Positions 15,512-24,814 of a DNA stretch of 40,945 nt are shown here, one piece after another. The DNA is taken from NCBI GenBank assembly GCA_022842845.1, contig JALHOT010000025.1:1-40945 (forward strand). Direction: 5' to 3'. A model generated the notes under the pieces. The model was not told the DNA's origin, searched no databases, and was given only the letters and a program-made list of their open reading frames with translations. The position numbers and the translations under genes were made by a program. The DNA comes from Cyclobacteriaceae bacterium. GTDB lineage: Bacteria > Bacteroidota > Bacteroidia > Cytophagales > Cyclobacteriaceae. How positions within the stretch are numbered: position 1 is the stretch's first letter; each line of letters opens with the position of its first letter.

Positions 15512-18500
15512 ATGAACGCGCAAATTATCAAAAATAGACTACGAAAAGTATTCGCCTACAGCGTTACAGGCCTGATCTTCTTAATTCTCTCCTCTTTTCT
15601 ACTACTCCAGGCTCCTCCTGTGCAAGAAAGACTCATCGATCGCTATTTAGGCGACCTTCAAAAAATCACCGGCTTTCCCACCACTGTTAAAACCTTTCGC
15701 TTACTCTGGTTCGACCGTCTTGAGCTGGAGGGACTGCTGGTAAAAGATACTGAAGACAATGAGATGATTGCTGTTGAGCGCTTGCGCATCAATTTCAAAT
15801 TATTTGAAATGCTCAATGGCAAACATGTGAATATTGATGGCATTGCCATGAATGGTGCCCATGTATTCATGGATAATATCGCAGAAACTGACAGTACGGA
15901 AGATCTTAACATCAACATCTTTATTTACCGTATTCAAGAACATTTCAGTGGTGGGGGTGGCGGGGGTGCAAGCCCCGTGATCAACATTGGGGAAGCTATT
16001 CTAGAGAACAGTCGCTTTAAGTTCAATAATGGCGTGATCGATACCTTATCAGGATTCGACTATAACAACTTTACCCTCGATATTCCAGATGCCACGCTGG
16101 ATAAGTTTGTGATCGTGGGCGATACTATTGAGTTTAATGTGGAGTCGATGCATGCCAAAGACGAAAAGACTCAATTACAGGTGAAAGACTTCTCCACCTT
16201 CTTTCGGCTTTCTGCTAATGCCATGGAATTCTATCAACTCAAAGCTGAGGTAGGAAAAAGCACGATCTCCGATACCCTTGTTTTTCGGTTTGACTCACAG
16301 CGTGATCTTAATAATTTCAACGAGCGTGTTACCATAGATGCCCATTTTGATAACATCCTTTTAAACCCTGAAGATCTTGAACTCTTCAGTCCAGGAGCTG
16401 CCCAATTAGGAAAAGCATTTTCTCTATCGGGCGATTTTAAAGGAAGGGTAAATAAGTTTTTACTGCGCAACATGGTATTGCGTACAGGCAACACAGAATT
16501 ACGCGGTGAACTGAGCATGGATGGCTTGCCTTACATTGATGAGACTTTCATAGAAATAGACCTCGAAAATTCTACACTGCACGTTAACGACCTTGCCTTC
16601 GCTGTGGACGATGTGGTGTTAGAACGTTTACAACCGCTTGGAGCCGTCAATCTTCGAGGACAATTCCTGGGTTACATCAGCGACTTTGTTGCAAACGCCA
16701 GTATCAATACTAATCTTGGATTGATTCAATCGGATATCAACCTCAAGATCAATGAAGCCAATGCAGAACGCTCCACATACAGTGGTAATTTAAGTTTAGC
16801 TAATTTCGACTTAGGCACATATCTGGCGGATACTGTCACTTTCCAGCGCGTTACTTTAAAGGGTCGCATTACAGGGGCTGGTTTAAGCTTGAGTACTGCC
16901 GACTTTGTTTTGAACAGCCAAATTCAATCGATTGGTATTTTAAATTACGATTACCACAACATTAACACCAATGCCCGTTTCGCGCAGGAATTCTTCAGTG
17001 GTAAAGTGTCTATTAACGACTACAATGCTAAGGCCGCAGTAGAAGGATCCATTGATCTTAGAAAGGCGATTAATAAAATTCAAATAGAAGGATCTATTGA
17101 TACCCTTAATTTCTATGCCCTTGGCTTTAGCAAAGACCCACTGATGCTGAGCACACACATGAAAATAGATACCGAAGGTTTTGTGCTTGACAGCTTACGG
17201 GGTAACAGCCACTTTACAGATGCCTCCATTCACTATCAAACACGCAGCATGAAAGTTGACTCGCTCAGTGTTTTGGCCACGCGTAATAAAAAAGAACACG
17301 GACTCAGCCTCAAAACCGATCTCTTCGAAGCTTCTGCCACTGGTAACTTCTATTTCTCTGATCTCTTCACCGATCTTCAATCTCTGCTCAAAGAATTAAA
17401 TCTTAACATCCAAAACGATTCGCTGCGCATTGCTGAGTACTACCGTACCGAAAGCAAAACTGATAAAGAATACGATGTAAACCTGGATGTATTGATCAAG
17501 GACATCAACCCCCTGGCCAGTCTGCTCAACATCGATTTTGCTATTTCACCCAATGTGAGTATTCTGGGAAGCTTTACTAAAGGCATCACAACAAAACTCA
17601 ATGCTTATACAGCCATACGCAAATTGAAGTATAACAATTTCGTTTTCGAGAATACTCAGGTTGACATCAGCACCTCTAAGTTACAAGACAATACAGCCGT
17701 GCTGGCCATGGCATTTGTGCAATCAGCCAAACAAAGCATTGAAGGCATTGACACAGAAAACCTGATTACAGAACTTATCTGGAATAAAAACCACATCGAC
17801 TTTAGCCTCGACCTGGATCAACAAAAAATCGATAACAATGTACGTTTAAGAGGCACAGTGGATTTTAAAGACAGTACCTATATTCGAATGAACAATTCCA
17901 GCTTCCGGCTATTAGACAAAACCTGGCTCGTCAACAACAAAACCCTGATCAGTCAGAAGGGAAGCGACTGGCATTTGCAAGACGCGGGCTTCTCTGCCAA
18001 TAATCAGCAGATTACTTTACAGGGAAGTATTTCCTATGACGAAAGTCTTCCGCTGCATGTGTATTTGCGCAACATTGACCTCAAAGCACTTGAAGTGGTG
18101 GCCACTGAAAAATTTAGTGGCCTGGTGAATGCCGACCTTACCTTCAGAAATTTATACGTAAACCCTACCCTTGAAAATCAAATTCAGGTAAGTGACCTTA
18201 CCGTCAATAATTTTTTGGTAGGTAACATTACCGGCAATAACCAATGGAATAACCTCGAGAAAAAATTTATGGTCGACTTTCTGGTGAACAGGAAAGGTCT
18301 GGAGGCTATTAACCTGAAAGGCTATTACGATCCGAACAATACAAACAATCCACTCAATGTTTTTGCCATTCTTAACCAAGCGAACCTCCGCCTCGCAGAA
18401 CCCATCCTCAGGGGTTTATTCAGCCAGGTAGATGGAACCATTACTGGCGAGTTCGCCATTCGGGGTACGCTCAACAAGCCACTGATACGCGGATCGGGTT

Positions 18501-20077
18501 TGGTGCAGGATGGACAAATGATGGTTGACTACCTGAAAACTTTATACAAGTTTAAAGGCACCATCGGTTTAACACCCTCTTCCATTTATTTTGAAAACAT
18601 ACAACTTACCGATCCATTCAACAATAAGGGAAAACTTGAAGGTTTTATTGCTCACAGAAACTTCGACAACATGCGCCTGAATATAGATGGCAGCTTTAAT
18701 AACTTCTTAGTACTTAATACCACCATCAAAGACAATGACCTGTTTTATGGTCAGGGTTTTGCCAGTGGCAAGGTTAACTTCTTTGGGCCTGTTTCTAACC
18801 TTAAGATATCAGCCACCGCCAAAACAGAACGCAACTCAAAGATTTATATTCCGCTTACCAGCTCAAGCTCAGTCGAAAAGAAAGAGTTCATCAACTTCGT
18901 TAACTTTAACGATACCACTCGCAATAAAAGTGATGCTGATAACAGAAAGAAACTGACTGGTGTGGCCATCGATTTAAATCTTGATATTACCGAAGATGCC
19001 TACTGCGAAATTATTTTTGATATCAAAGCGGGCGACATCATTCGAGGCCGTGGTAATGGCGACATTCGCTTACAGCTCGACACCAAGGGAGAGTTTAGTA
19101 TGTTTGGAGGCATCACCTTTGAAGAAGGGGGTTACAACTTCACCTTGTATAACCTCATCAACAAAGAATTTGAAATACAAAAGGGAAGTCAGATTACCTG
19201 GTCGGGCGATCCATACCAGGGACAAATGAATATCAAAGCCGCTTACAATCAATTGGCCTCTATTGCCCCCATCATCATCGATGCCGAAAACCAGGATGAT
19301 CCCGTACTACGAAGGAAATATCCATTACAGGTATTGCTTACTCTCGAAGGCGCTATGCTTTCGCCACAGATAAACTTCGATATTGTTGCCAAAGATCTAC
19401 CACAAACCGTAACACTCACCAGTGGCGACACCAAGCGCCTGGCTTTTGAATTCGCTGCCTTCAAAACCAAACTCGATGAACAGGAACTCAAAAAGCAAGT
19501 ATTCAGTCTGATCATCTTGCGCAGACTTTCTCCGCTGAACGAAACCATCAGTACCTCCGGCTCTGTAACCAATAGTGTAAGCGAATTGCTGTCAAACCAA
19601 TTAAGCTATTGGATGAGCCAGGTGGATGAAAACCTGGAAATTGATGTGGACCTCGGTGCGCTCGATGCAGAAGCTTTCAATACTTTTCAGCTGCGACTCT
19701 CCTATACCTTTTTGAATGGCCGTCTGCGGATTACACGCGATGGCACCTTTACCAACCAAAATGCAGCCGCCACCAACCCCAATGCCAATGCCAACACCGC
19801 AGCCCTCGTGGGCGACTGGACTGTAGACTACCTGCTGACAGCTGATGGTAAGTTTAAAGTACGTATGTACAATCGTACCAATAACAATGTATTGTTAAAT
19901 GCCCTTGGTAACCAAAACCTGATTACCACCGGAGTAAGCTTACAACACACCCAAACCTTTAATACCTTAAGCGATTTATGGCGTTCTGCCCGCGAGCGCA
20001 AAGAACAACAGACAGAAACACCCGATAACAATACCGAAGCTGTCTTAAATAAAGATGATGGAACACCTGAAGAATAG
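15512..20077 (+). CDS. tamB: TamB-like translocation and assembly module protein
   Basis: The 1521-residue protein has an N-terminal membrane anchor (VFAYSVTGLIFLILSSFLLL, about residues 13-32), then a very long beta-rich periplasmic repeat region, and ends with the DUF490/TamB C-terminal domain at roughly residues 1150-1480 (RGRGNGDIRLQLDTKGEFSM, then GGYNFTLYNLINKEFEIQKG). AsmA/TamB-type proteins form a hydrophobic groove bridging inner and outer membranes and help lipid transport and outer-membrane protein assembly. A poly-Gly stretch lies near residues 147-153, and an Ala/Asn-rich linker (NPNANANTAA) near the C-terminus. Bacteroidota TamB proteins are often this large. A TamA/Omp85 gene is not adjacent. 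The DUF2279 gene overlaps its 3' end by 23 bp. Confidence 0.93.
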   Translation: MNAQIIKNRLRKVFAYSVTGLIFLILSSFLLLQAPPVQERLIDRYLGDLQKITGFPTTVKTFRLLWFDRLELEGLLVKDTEDNEMIAVERLRINFKLFEMLNGKHVNIDGIAMNGAHVFMDNIAETDSTEDLNINIFIYRIQEHFSGGGGGGASPVINIGEAILENSRFKFNNGVIDTLSGFDYNNFTLDIPDATLDKFVIVGDTIEFNVESMHAKDEKTQLQVKDFSTFFRLSANAMEFYQLKAEVGKSTISDTLVFRFDSQRDLNNFNERVTIDAHFDNILLNPEDLELFSPGAAQLGKAFSLSGDFKGRVNKFLLRNMVLRTGNTELRGELSMDGLPYIDETFIEIDLENSTLHVNDLAFAVDDVVLERLQPLGAVNLRGQFLGYISDFVANASINTNLGLIQSDINLKINEANAERSTYSGNLSLANFDLGTYLADTVTFQRVTLKGRITGAGLSLSTADFVLNSQIQSIGILNYDYHNINTNARFAQEFFSGKVSINDYNAKAAVEGSIDLRKAINKIQIEGSIDTLNFYALGFSKDPLMLSTHMKIDTEGFVLDSLRGNSHFTDASIHYQTRSMKVDSLSVLATRNKKEHGLSLKTDLFEASATGNFYFSDLFTDLQSLLKELNLNIQNDSLRIAEYYRTESKTDKEYDVNLDVLIKDINPLASLLNIDFAISPNVSILGSFTKGITTKLNAYTAIRKLKYNNFVFENTQVDISTSKLQDNTAVLAMAFVQSAKQSIEGIDTENLITELIWNKNHIDFSLDLDQQKIDNNVRLRGTVDFKDSTYIRMNNSSFRLLDKTWLVNNKTLISQKGSDWHLQDAGFSANNQQITLQGSISYDESLPLHVYLRNIDLKALEVVATEKFSGLVNADLTFRNLYVNPTLENQIQVSDLTVNNFLVGNITGNNQWNNLEKKFMVDFLVNRKGLEAINLKGYYDPNNTNNPLNVFAILNQANLRLAEPILRGLFSQVDGTITGEFAIRGTLNKPLIRGSGLVQDGQMMVDYLKTLYKFKGTIGLTPSSIYFENIQLTDPFNNKGKLEGFIAHRNFDNMRLNIDGSFNNFLVLNTTIKDNDLFYGQGFASGKVNFFGPVSNLKISATAKTERNSKIYIPLTSSSSVEKKEFINFVNFNDTTRNKSDADNRKKLTGVAIDLNLDITEDAYCEIIFDIKAGDIIRGRGNGDIRLQLDTKGEFSMFGGITFEEGGYNFTLYNLINKEFEIQKGSQITWSGDPYQGQMNIKAAYNQLASIAPIIIDAENQDDPVLRRKYPLQVLLTLEGAMLSPQINFDIVAKDLPQTVTLTSGDTKRLAFEFAAFKTKLDEQELKKQVFSLIILRRLSPLNETISTSGSVTNSVSELLSNQLSYWMSQVDENLEIDVDLGALDAEAFNTFQLRLSYTFLNGRLRITRDGTFTNQNAAATNPNANANTAALVGDWTVDYLLTADGKFKVRMYNRTNNNVLLNALGNQNLITTGVSLQHTQTFNTLSDLWRSARERKEQQTETPDNNTEAVLNKDDGTPEE
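15529..15536 (-). promoter_or_regulatory. Candidate -7 element for tsaD inside tamB
   Basis: On the minus strand these bases read TATTTTTG, an exact match to TAnnTTTG, 26 nt upstream of the tsaD ATG. No clear TTTG is seen at the expected -33 distance, so this is a partial match. It lies in the codons for the first residues of tamB. Confidence 0.4.
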
Positions 20078-20972
20078 CTTACCCCAACAGGTGCGGGCAT
20101 TCGGTTTCATGCTGCTCATGATCTGGCACTTGCCCAACAGCCTTCAGGCACAATTCACTTTGTACGATACCATCGCCCTGCAGCCTAAGAAAACCAAAAG
20201 ACTTGTTTTTACCGGAGCCGCGGTTTACTCGGCCAGCATGCTGGCTTTGCATCAAGCTTGGTATAAAGAAAATGCCAGGCAAAGTTTTCAATTTTTCAAT
20301 GACGCCTCCGAATGGAAGCAAGCAGATAAGGCTGGCCATTTCTACTCTGCTTTTTATTTAAGTAGCCTCAGTGCCAAAGCCTTGAATCAATGTGGTCAGT
20401 CATCCCGCCAATCGATATTATTGGGCACCCTCACCGGTTTTGCAGTACTCAGCTCTATAGAAATATTTGATGGCTATTCGGCTGCTTATGGAGCCTCAGC
20501 CAGCGATCTGCTGGCCAATGCTACAGGTTCTTTATTTTATTTTTGGCAACAAAGCACCTGGAACGAAACTAGGATACAGCCTAAGTTTTCTTTTCACCGA
20601 ACAGATTATGCTCCGCTGCGCCCTGCTGTGTTAGGCAATAACCTTGCTACGGAAATCATTAAAGACTATAACGGCCAAACCTACTGGCTGTCGATTGATG
20701 CAGATCGTTGGTTGCGCATGCCTGCCTGGCTTAACATAGCGGTGGGGTATGGAGCCGAAGGCATGGTCTATGCCCGCGATGAAGTAAATCACGCCAATGG
20801 CTTTGAGCCCATGCGCCAATATTACCTATCCATTGATTTTGATTTGAGGGAAATCCCTACCCGTTCGAAAACACTTAAGTGGCTCTTCACGGCAATATCG
20901 GCTGTGAAGCTGCCCGCCCCTGCCCTGGCTTTCCATAAAGGCGGTATGCGCTTTCATCCGTTTTATTTTTAA
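20055..20972 (+). CDS. DUF2279 putative outer-membrane/periplasmic protein
   Basis: The 305-residue protein has an N-terminal signal sequence (hydrophobic AFGFMLLMIWHL, ending near LQAQ at residue 33). It carries the YfiM/DUF2279 pattern: ADKAGHFYSAFYLSSL in the first third, then ILLGTLTGFAVLSSIEIFDG and YGASASDLLANATGSLFY. Members are thought to be envelope proteins of unknown function. Two adjacent ATGs (20055 and 20058) are possible. The start overlaps the tamB end by 23 bp, which implies cotranscription and perhaps a shared envelope role. Confidence 0.85.
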   Translation: MMEHLKNSLPQQVRAFGFMLLMIWHLPNSLQAQFTLYDTIALQPKKTKRLVFTGAAVYSASMLALHQAWYKENARQSFQFFNDASEWKQADKAGHFYSAFYLSSLSAKALNQCGQSSRQSILLGTLTGFAVLSSIEIFDGYSAAYGASASDLLANATGSLFYFWQQSTWNETRIQPKFSFHRTDYAPLRPAVLGNNLATEIIKDYNGQTYWLSIDADRWLRMPAWLNIAVGYGAEGMVYARDEVNHANGFEPMRQYYLSIDFDLREIPTRSKTLKWLFTAISAVKLPAPALAFHKGGMRFHPFYF

Positions 20973-21047
20973 AGCAATCCCTGTCAATTGACTTTAAAAT
21001 CTCTTAACTTCCGTCATCTCAAGGAAGACCATAAAACCCTTTCGTAT

Positions 21048-21446
21048 ATGAACGTTTTTAAATTCATCAAGCAATACGTGGAAGAAATCGGTGGACAGTT
21101 TACCGATTATGATCACACCAAGGCGGTGGTAGTCTTACCCATCGGCAAAAATCGTTTTCAAACTGTATTAGCCATTGTCAAGCCAAGCCAGCTATCTGGC
21201 AGAGATTTGGCCATCTTCACTTCAAAGGTATGCGAGTTCACCTCTGTGATCAACACCAAAGAAATACTGGAAGAGAATGCCATGTTTGATTACAGTAAGT
21301 TTATGCTAGAAGACGGTTATCTAAAAGTTGAAGCCTCTTGCCCTGCGCATACCGTAACAGAGGACCAGGTAAAAGAAATGCTGCAAGAAGTAGCCACCAT
21401 GTCTGATAAGTTTGAAATGGAACTTACCGGACAGGATGTGTATTGA
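21048..21446 (+). CDS. Small YbjN / type III chaperone-fold-like protein
   Basis: The 132-residue acidic protein starts MNVFKFIKQYVEEIGG and has alternating strand and helix, with a central FQTVLAIVKPSQL strand pair and a C-terminal LKVEASCPAHTVTEDQVKEM. The pattern of strands followed by LEENAMFDYSKFMLEDGYL resembles the YbjN/CesT-like chaperone fold, but this is a weak resemblance seen by eye. No signal peptide is present. The open frame extends back to TTG 20988; the ATG at 21048 is a better start. It is 75 bp downstream of the DUF2279 gene. Confidence 0.6.
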   Translation: MNVFKFIKQYVEEIGGQFTDYDHTKAVVVLPIGKNRFQTVLAIVKPSQLSGRDLAIFTSKVCEFTSVINTKEILEENAMFDYSKFMLEDGYLKVEASCPAHTVTEDQVKEMLQEVATMSDKFEMELTGQDVY

Positions 21447-21463
21447 TGCGATCATGAGTTGAT

Positions 21464-21628
21464 GTGCTGATCGTTTCGATCGATGTGAGCCGAAGTACCT
21501 TACGCATTAAAAGGATTGAGGGGAATTCTTATGCAGATTACGTGGTCTGTCTACCTGACATCAATACTTATGTACAGCGGACAGAGGCAAAACTAAACAA
21601 CCTGGAAGCCAATGCTAAGAAAACTTAA
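21464..21628 (+). pseudogene. Unannotated 54-codon open frame, possibly a gene remnant
   Basis: The frame after TGA 21455-21457 stays open to TAA 21626-21628. Its translation looks protein-like (STLRIKRIEGNSYADYVV, then CLPDINTYVQRTEAKLNN, then LEANAKKT). It has no ATG start; GTG at 21464 is the first plausible one. It lies 17 bp after the previous gene. I do not recognise the family. It may be the 3' end of a decayed gene or a small real gene with a GTG start. Confidence 0.3.
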
Positions 21629-21660
21629 AAGCGGAATTACTAAGTAAGAGTAATAATACT

Positions 21661-22911
21661 TTACTCCCTCAAAAGAGGAAACCAAACTTGAAATTGAGTG
21701 CCTTCGTTCAGCACAGAACTTACCTGAATTTTTCCCTGCAGTTTGTCCATAATTTCCTTTGTAATATACAGACCAAGCCCTGACCCAGGGCTTTTGTCTG
21801 TTGCACGATAAAACATTTTAAATATAGACGGTAAGTTGACAGCCTCTATACCAATACCATTATCTTCCAGCAATACGAGCATACCATCATGTTCTCTCCT
21901 CAGCTGAATGCGAACAATACTCTTTCCCTTAGCGCTATCCTTAAATTTATAGGCATTGCTCAACAAATTACTAAAAATAATTAGTGCTCTTTTTCGATCG
22001 GTCCAAAACTGTAACTCATTCAAGCTAAGCTCATGTGTAATCATCATTACAAAACTCTCATCAATCGGCAAAACGTCTTGGGCCGCTTCTTCAAGTAATG
22101 ACTGCATATTCACTTGCTCTAAAAATAAATCAGTCCGGGCGTTTCTTGAATAATCAAGAATATCTTTAATGAAGTAATCAAGTTTATTTATACTACCCCG
22201 TATCAGTGAGAGGTAATTGCGCAGGTTGGCTACGTTTTCATCTCTCTCGGCAATGTTCACCAGCCCCAAAACACTTGCCAAGGGAGCTCTTAAATCGTGC
22301 GATACACTGTACACAAAAGAGTCAAGCTCATAATTAACTTTTTCTAATTGTTGATACTGTTGTTGGAGTCTCTCCTCTGTATTTTGACGCTCAATAGCAC
22401 TACCAATCATACTGGCTGCCGCTTGTAAAGCAGCTACCTCCGCAGCGGTCCACGCACGTTTCTCATCACATTGATCAAAGCCTATAAAGCCCCACCATTT
22501 TCCGGAAACGAAGAAAGGGATAACAATGAGTGACTTAATATCTTGTTCTGCCAAAAGTGCACGCTCTTCTTCTGGAAATTCCTCGACCGATCCATAAACC
22601 ATTTGTCCAAGACTCATCAATGCCACCCACCGATGGAAACCAACAGCCCCAATCTCTAAATTTTGCAAGCTTTCGCTTTCAATTTGTGGACTAATAGCCG
22701 GAGCACACCACTCAAAGACCAGATTCGTAAGAATGCGCTCTTCACTTCCTGCGGTATGCTGAAAAACATACACGCGACTGGAAGCAGAAGCCTCTCCAAG
22801 GCTCTTCAAAATTTCATTAATACTGCTTTGCCATGGTCGGTTAGAAAGCAATTCGCGGGCTGAAAAGGCAACCGCATCCAGAAGCTGCTCTTGTTTATTC
22901 AATGGATGCAT
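21661..22911 (-). CDS. GAF-domain sensor histidine kinase
   Basis: The 416-residue kinase has a GAF domain at about 15-176 (INEILKSLGEASASSRVYVF, then SLIVIPFFVSGKWWGFIGFD) and a short coiled coil (177-200). The HisKA domain follows with phospho-acceptor His205 in YSVSHDLRAPLASVLG. The HATPase domain has an N box (SNLLSNAYKF, N319), a G1 box (LLEDNGIGIEA, from 348) and a G2 box (GSGLGLYITKEI, 376-387). There is no transmembrane segment or signal peptide, so it is cytosolic and senses through the GAF domain; the ligand is unknown. No response regulator gene is adjacent, making it an orphan kinase. It lies 135 bp downstream of the cupin gene on the same strand. Confidence 0.95.
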   Translation of the reverse strand: MHPLNKQEQLLDAVAFSARELLSNRPWQSSINEILKSLGEASASSRVYVFQHTAGSEERILTNLVFEWCAPAISPQIESESLQNLEIGAVGFHRWVALMSLGQMVYGSVEEFPEEERALLAEQDIKSLIVIPFFVSGKWWGFIGFDQCDEKRAWTAAEVAALQAAASMIGSAIERQNTEERLQQQYQQLEKVNYELDSFVYSVSHDLRAPLASVLGLVNIAERDENVANLRNYLSLIRGSINKLDYFIKDILDYSRNARTDLFLEQVNMQSLLEEAAQDVLPIDESFVMMITHELSLNELQFWTDRKRALIIFSNLLSNAYKFKDSAKGKSIVRIQLRREHDGMLVLLEDNGIGIEAVNLPSIFKMFYRATDKSPGSGLGLYITKEIMDKLQGKIQVSSVLNEGTQFQVWFPLLRE

Positions 22912-23046
22912 ACAGGTTAGGCTAAGTGGTCACTAGAAAGATACGTAATTGAACTAAATTACTTTATAGGTAATATACATTAAAAAGAAATATCTAATGA
23001 CGAACTTGATCTTTGACTGTTAAAGACCGCAAAAGAAATTCTATTA

Positions 23047-23436
23047 TTACAATACGAAAGTTGAATCTTCGTAACCCCTTTTAATGATCGTGGAAATCAT
23101 TTTAAAACGCTGGTTGGCATCAAATCGGTGAATGGCATGGGCAGGTATAATTATGACAGAACCTAAGTTCAAGTGGTAACTTTTACCGGCAATGTTGATA
23201 TCAGCCGCGCCATCTATGATTTGACTATAAGTGTCAAACGGGATCGTTTTCTCACTTAATTCTTCTCCTTCGCTGAGCGAAAGGGCTGTTACATTGCCAG
23301 TGGATTTCTTGATAATGGTGCGACTTATAACCGCGTTAGGTACATATTCCACAAATTCGACAATGATGTGCTCTTTAGCTTTTTCTAATTCTGCTGATGA
23401 TCCTTGATTATGGCCTTGTGTGTTTTTGTTATTCAT
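23047..23436 (-). CDS. Cupin-domain protein
   Basis: The 129-residue protein carries a single cupin barrel at about 45-115. The first motif region is around PFDTYSQIIDGAADINIAGK and the second around LNLGSVIIIPAHAIHRFDA, which contains a likely metal-binding His pair (AHAIH). Small single-domain cupins are often metal-dependent sugar/thiol enzymes or ligand binders; the role here is unknown. The N-terminal 25 residues are polar and probably disordered. It is followed by the histidine kinase gene, but the 135-bp gap makes cotranscription uncertain. Confidence 0.85.
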   Translation of the reverse strand: MNNKNTQGHNQGSSAELEKAKEHIIVEFVEYVPNAVISRTIIKKSTGNVTALSLSEGEELSEKTIPFDTYSQIIDGAADINIAGKSYHLNLGSVIIIPAHAIHRFDANQRFKMISTIIKRGYEDSTFVL

Positions 23437-23943
23437 TAATCACAGGATACGCTTTTAAGGGCAGCATTTAGTTTATAGTATCAAATAGTCGGATTTTTAT
23501 GAAGGAACAGGTAAAAATTATGATAACATCCACGCATGCTGACGTTAAGGCGAATAACTCATTCATACTTCAGGCAGCCAACCAACATACAAGCTCTCTT
23601 TACCGGAGACATAAACTTATTAAAGCTCAACTCATTAATAATTTGAATGCTTAATACTTTAAAAGGAAGCCTCCACCCATTAAGCCTGATTAACAGAAAG
23701 CTTATAGCAAGGGTCAACTGCCTATATGGATTGGTTTCTCGCTATACAAAATGGTCAGGAGCTTGTGGCTATTGGTCAGTGCATCAGCCTGGCTTAAAGC
23801 TAAATTGGCGACATGCTTCATTACCTAATGCCACATCTGCCTTGTGCGGTTAAAAAGTACTTGGTAATCAACAACCCGGTTAAATAATTGAAAGACCATT
23901 TAACGGAAAGCTCCCCAAATGGCTTTAGTCAATATAACAAGGC
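23437..23943. other. About 500 bp without a supported gene
   Basis: Two small overlapping frames exist on the plus strand: 23499-23654 (51 codons) and 23647-23853 (68 codons), the second starting inside the stop of the first. Neither has a recognisable domain, good promoter or convincing composition, and neither is called as a gene. No repeat, RNA or regulatory site was recognised in this stretch apart from the tRNA terminator to its right. Confidence 0.5.
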
Positions 23944-23947
23944 AAAA

Positions 23948-23975
23948 AAAAAGACTGAATCGCTTCAGTCTTTTT
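23948..23975 (-). terminator. Rho-independent terminator of tRNA-Leu
   Basis: The stem AAAAAGACTGAA / TTCAGTCTTTTT (12 bp) closes a 4-nt loop (TCGC). On the minus strand it directly follows the tRNA and is followed by a T-run (complement of the A-run at 23944-23950). Because both sides carry A/T runs it could also act on plus-strand transcripts. Confidence 0.85.
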
Positions 23976-23976
23976 G

Positions 23977-24058
23977 TACCTAAGGCCGGAATCGAACCGG
24001 CACACCTTACGGTACACGATTTTGAGTCGTGCGCGTCTACCAGTTCCGCCACTCAGGC
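23977..24058 (-). tRNA. tRNA-Leu (anticodon CAA)
   Basis: On the minus strand the sequence folds as a class II tRNA of 82 nt. The acceptor stem GCCTGAG pairs with CTTAGGT (two G-U wobbles). The D-arm contains GGCGGAACTGGTAGAC. The anticodon stem CACGA/TCGTG encloses the loop CTCAAAA (anticodon CAA). A short variable region and the T-arm GCCGGTTCGATTCCGGC follow. The 3' CCA is not encoded. CAA reads the Leu codon UUG. A terminator follows it immediately, and a promoter-like pair lies at 24099-24129. Confidence 0.95.
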
Positions 24059-24098
24059 ATCTCCTCCGTTTATGTACTGGTAATTCCTAAACGGGCTG

Positions 24099-24129
24099 CA
24101 AATATGATAAACTTTTGGCTCAACACAAA
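24099..24129 (-). promoter_or_regulatory. Promoter of tRNA-Leu
   Basis: On the minus strand TTTG (24129-24126) is followed after 19 nt by CATATTTG (24106-24099), a one-mismatch match to TAnnTTTG. The tRNA 5' end lies about 40 nt downstream, leaving a normal leader for processing. Confidence 0.55.
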
Positions 24130-24205
24130 TATGCTGGCCACAAATTTTAAACACCTCTGCCGGTAAAATCATGCGTTAAATCATTAAAAATGCGATCTTT
24201 CCTCT

Positions 24206-24724
24206 GTGTTACGACTCCTTTCCATCGGCATGATCAGCCTCCTGCTCTACCAAAGTGCCGGCTTTGTGCTCACTTTTGAGTTAGGAGTGCGTACCATCCG
24301 AAAAGAAGTAAGGGAAAAACTGATTCCAAAAGGCGAAGGAAGCCTGGTGAGACTGGCATTCCACAGATCTTCCAAAATTATTTTCAAAGACGAAGGTCAG
24401 GAAATATATCACCTGCAAAACATGTACGACATCTTGCGCCAGGAGGTGAGGGACGATTCAATTATTTTTACCTGTTTCCACGACATTGCCGAATCTAAAT
24501 TAGTAGCGGCCTTTGAAGAAGAAATAAAGGACATTACCAACCAGGCTCAATCTGAACAGCAAGCAGCAAAGTGGAGCGTAAAAAAAATGGAATACTTGCC
24601 AAGCTCGCACACCTCTTTTATGCGCAACCTGGCTGTCATTTTTCCATTTAATGGTATGCCTGCTAAGCATGCGTTGCCAATACTCTGTCAGTCCATTCCC
24701 TACCCTCCACCCAAAGCAACCTGA
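24206..24724 (+). CDS. Uncharacterised membrane-anchored protein upstream of TonB receptor
   Basis: The 172-residue protein has one N-terminal hydrophobic segment (LLSIGMISLLLYQSAGFVLT, about 4-23), probably an anchor or uncleaved signal, and then a mixed polar domain with many charged residues. The C-terminus ends in a proline-rich tail (SIPYPPPKAT). It uses GTG as start; no ATG exists upstream in the frame. I know similar proteins only as hypothetical genes placed before TonB receptors in Bacteroidota. The TonB receptor follows after 90 bp, then a PepSY protein, so a role in metal or heme uptake is suggested by context only. Confidence 0.72.
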   Translation: MLRLLSIGMISLLLYQSAGFVLTFELGVRTIRKEVREKLIPKGEGSLVRLAFHRSSKIIFKDEGQEIYHLQNMYDILRQEVRDDSIIFTCFHDIAESKLVAAFEEEIKDITNQAQSEQQAAKWSVKKMEYLPSSHTSFMRNLAVIFPFNGMPAKHALPILCQSIPYPPPKAT

Positions 24725-24814
24725 TCTTCTGATCCGACTAAAGCCTGCTACCAGTGGGTCATATTTCTGTACACCCCTCGCTTATACACGTGGGGTAAAC
24801 TAATTTCTAAGGAC

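Noticed and set aside
23499-23853. Two overlapping small frames (51 and 68 codons), the second starting in the stop of the first
   Set aside because: No recognisable domain, promoter or protein-like composition; the stretch is best treated as intergenic.
24770-24800. Riboswitch or Fur box before the TonB receptor
   Set aside because: Only 90 bp of leader and a short GC pairing; no match to a known riboswitch layout or Fur consensus.
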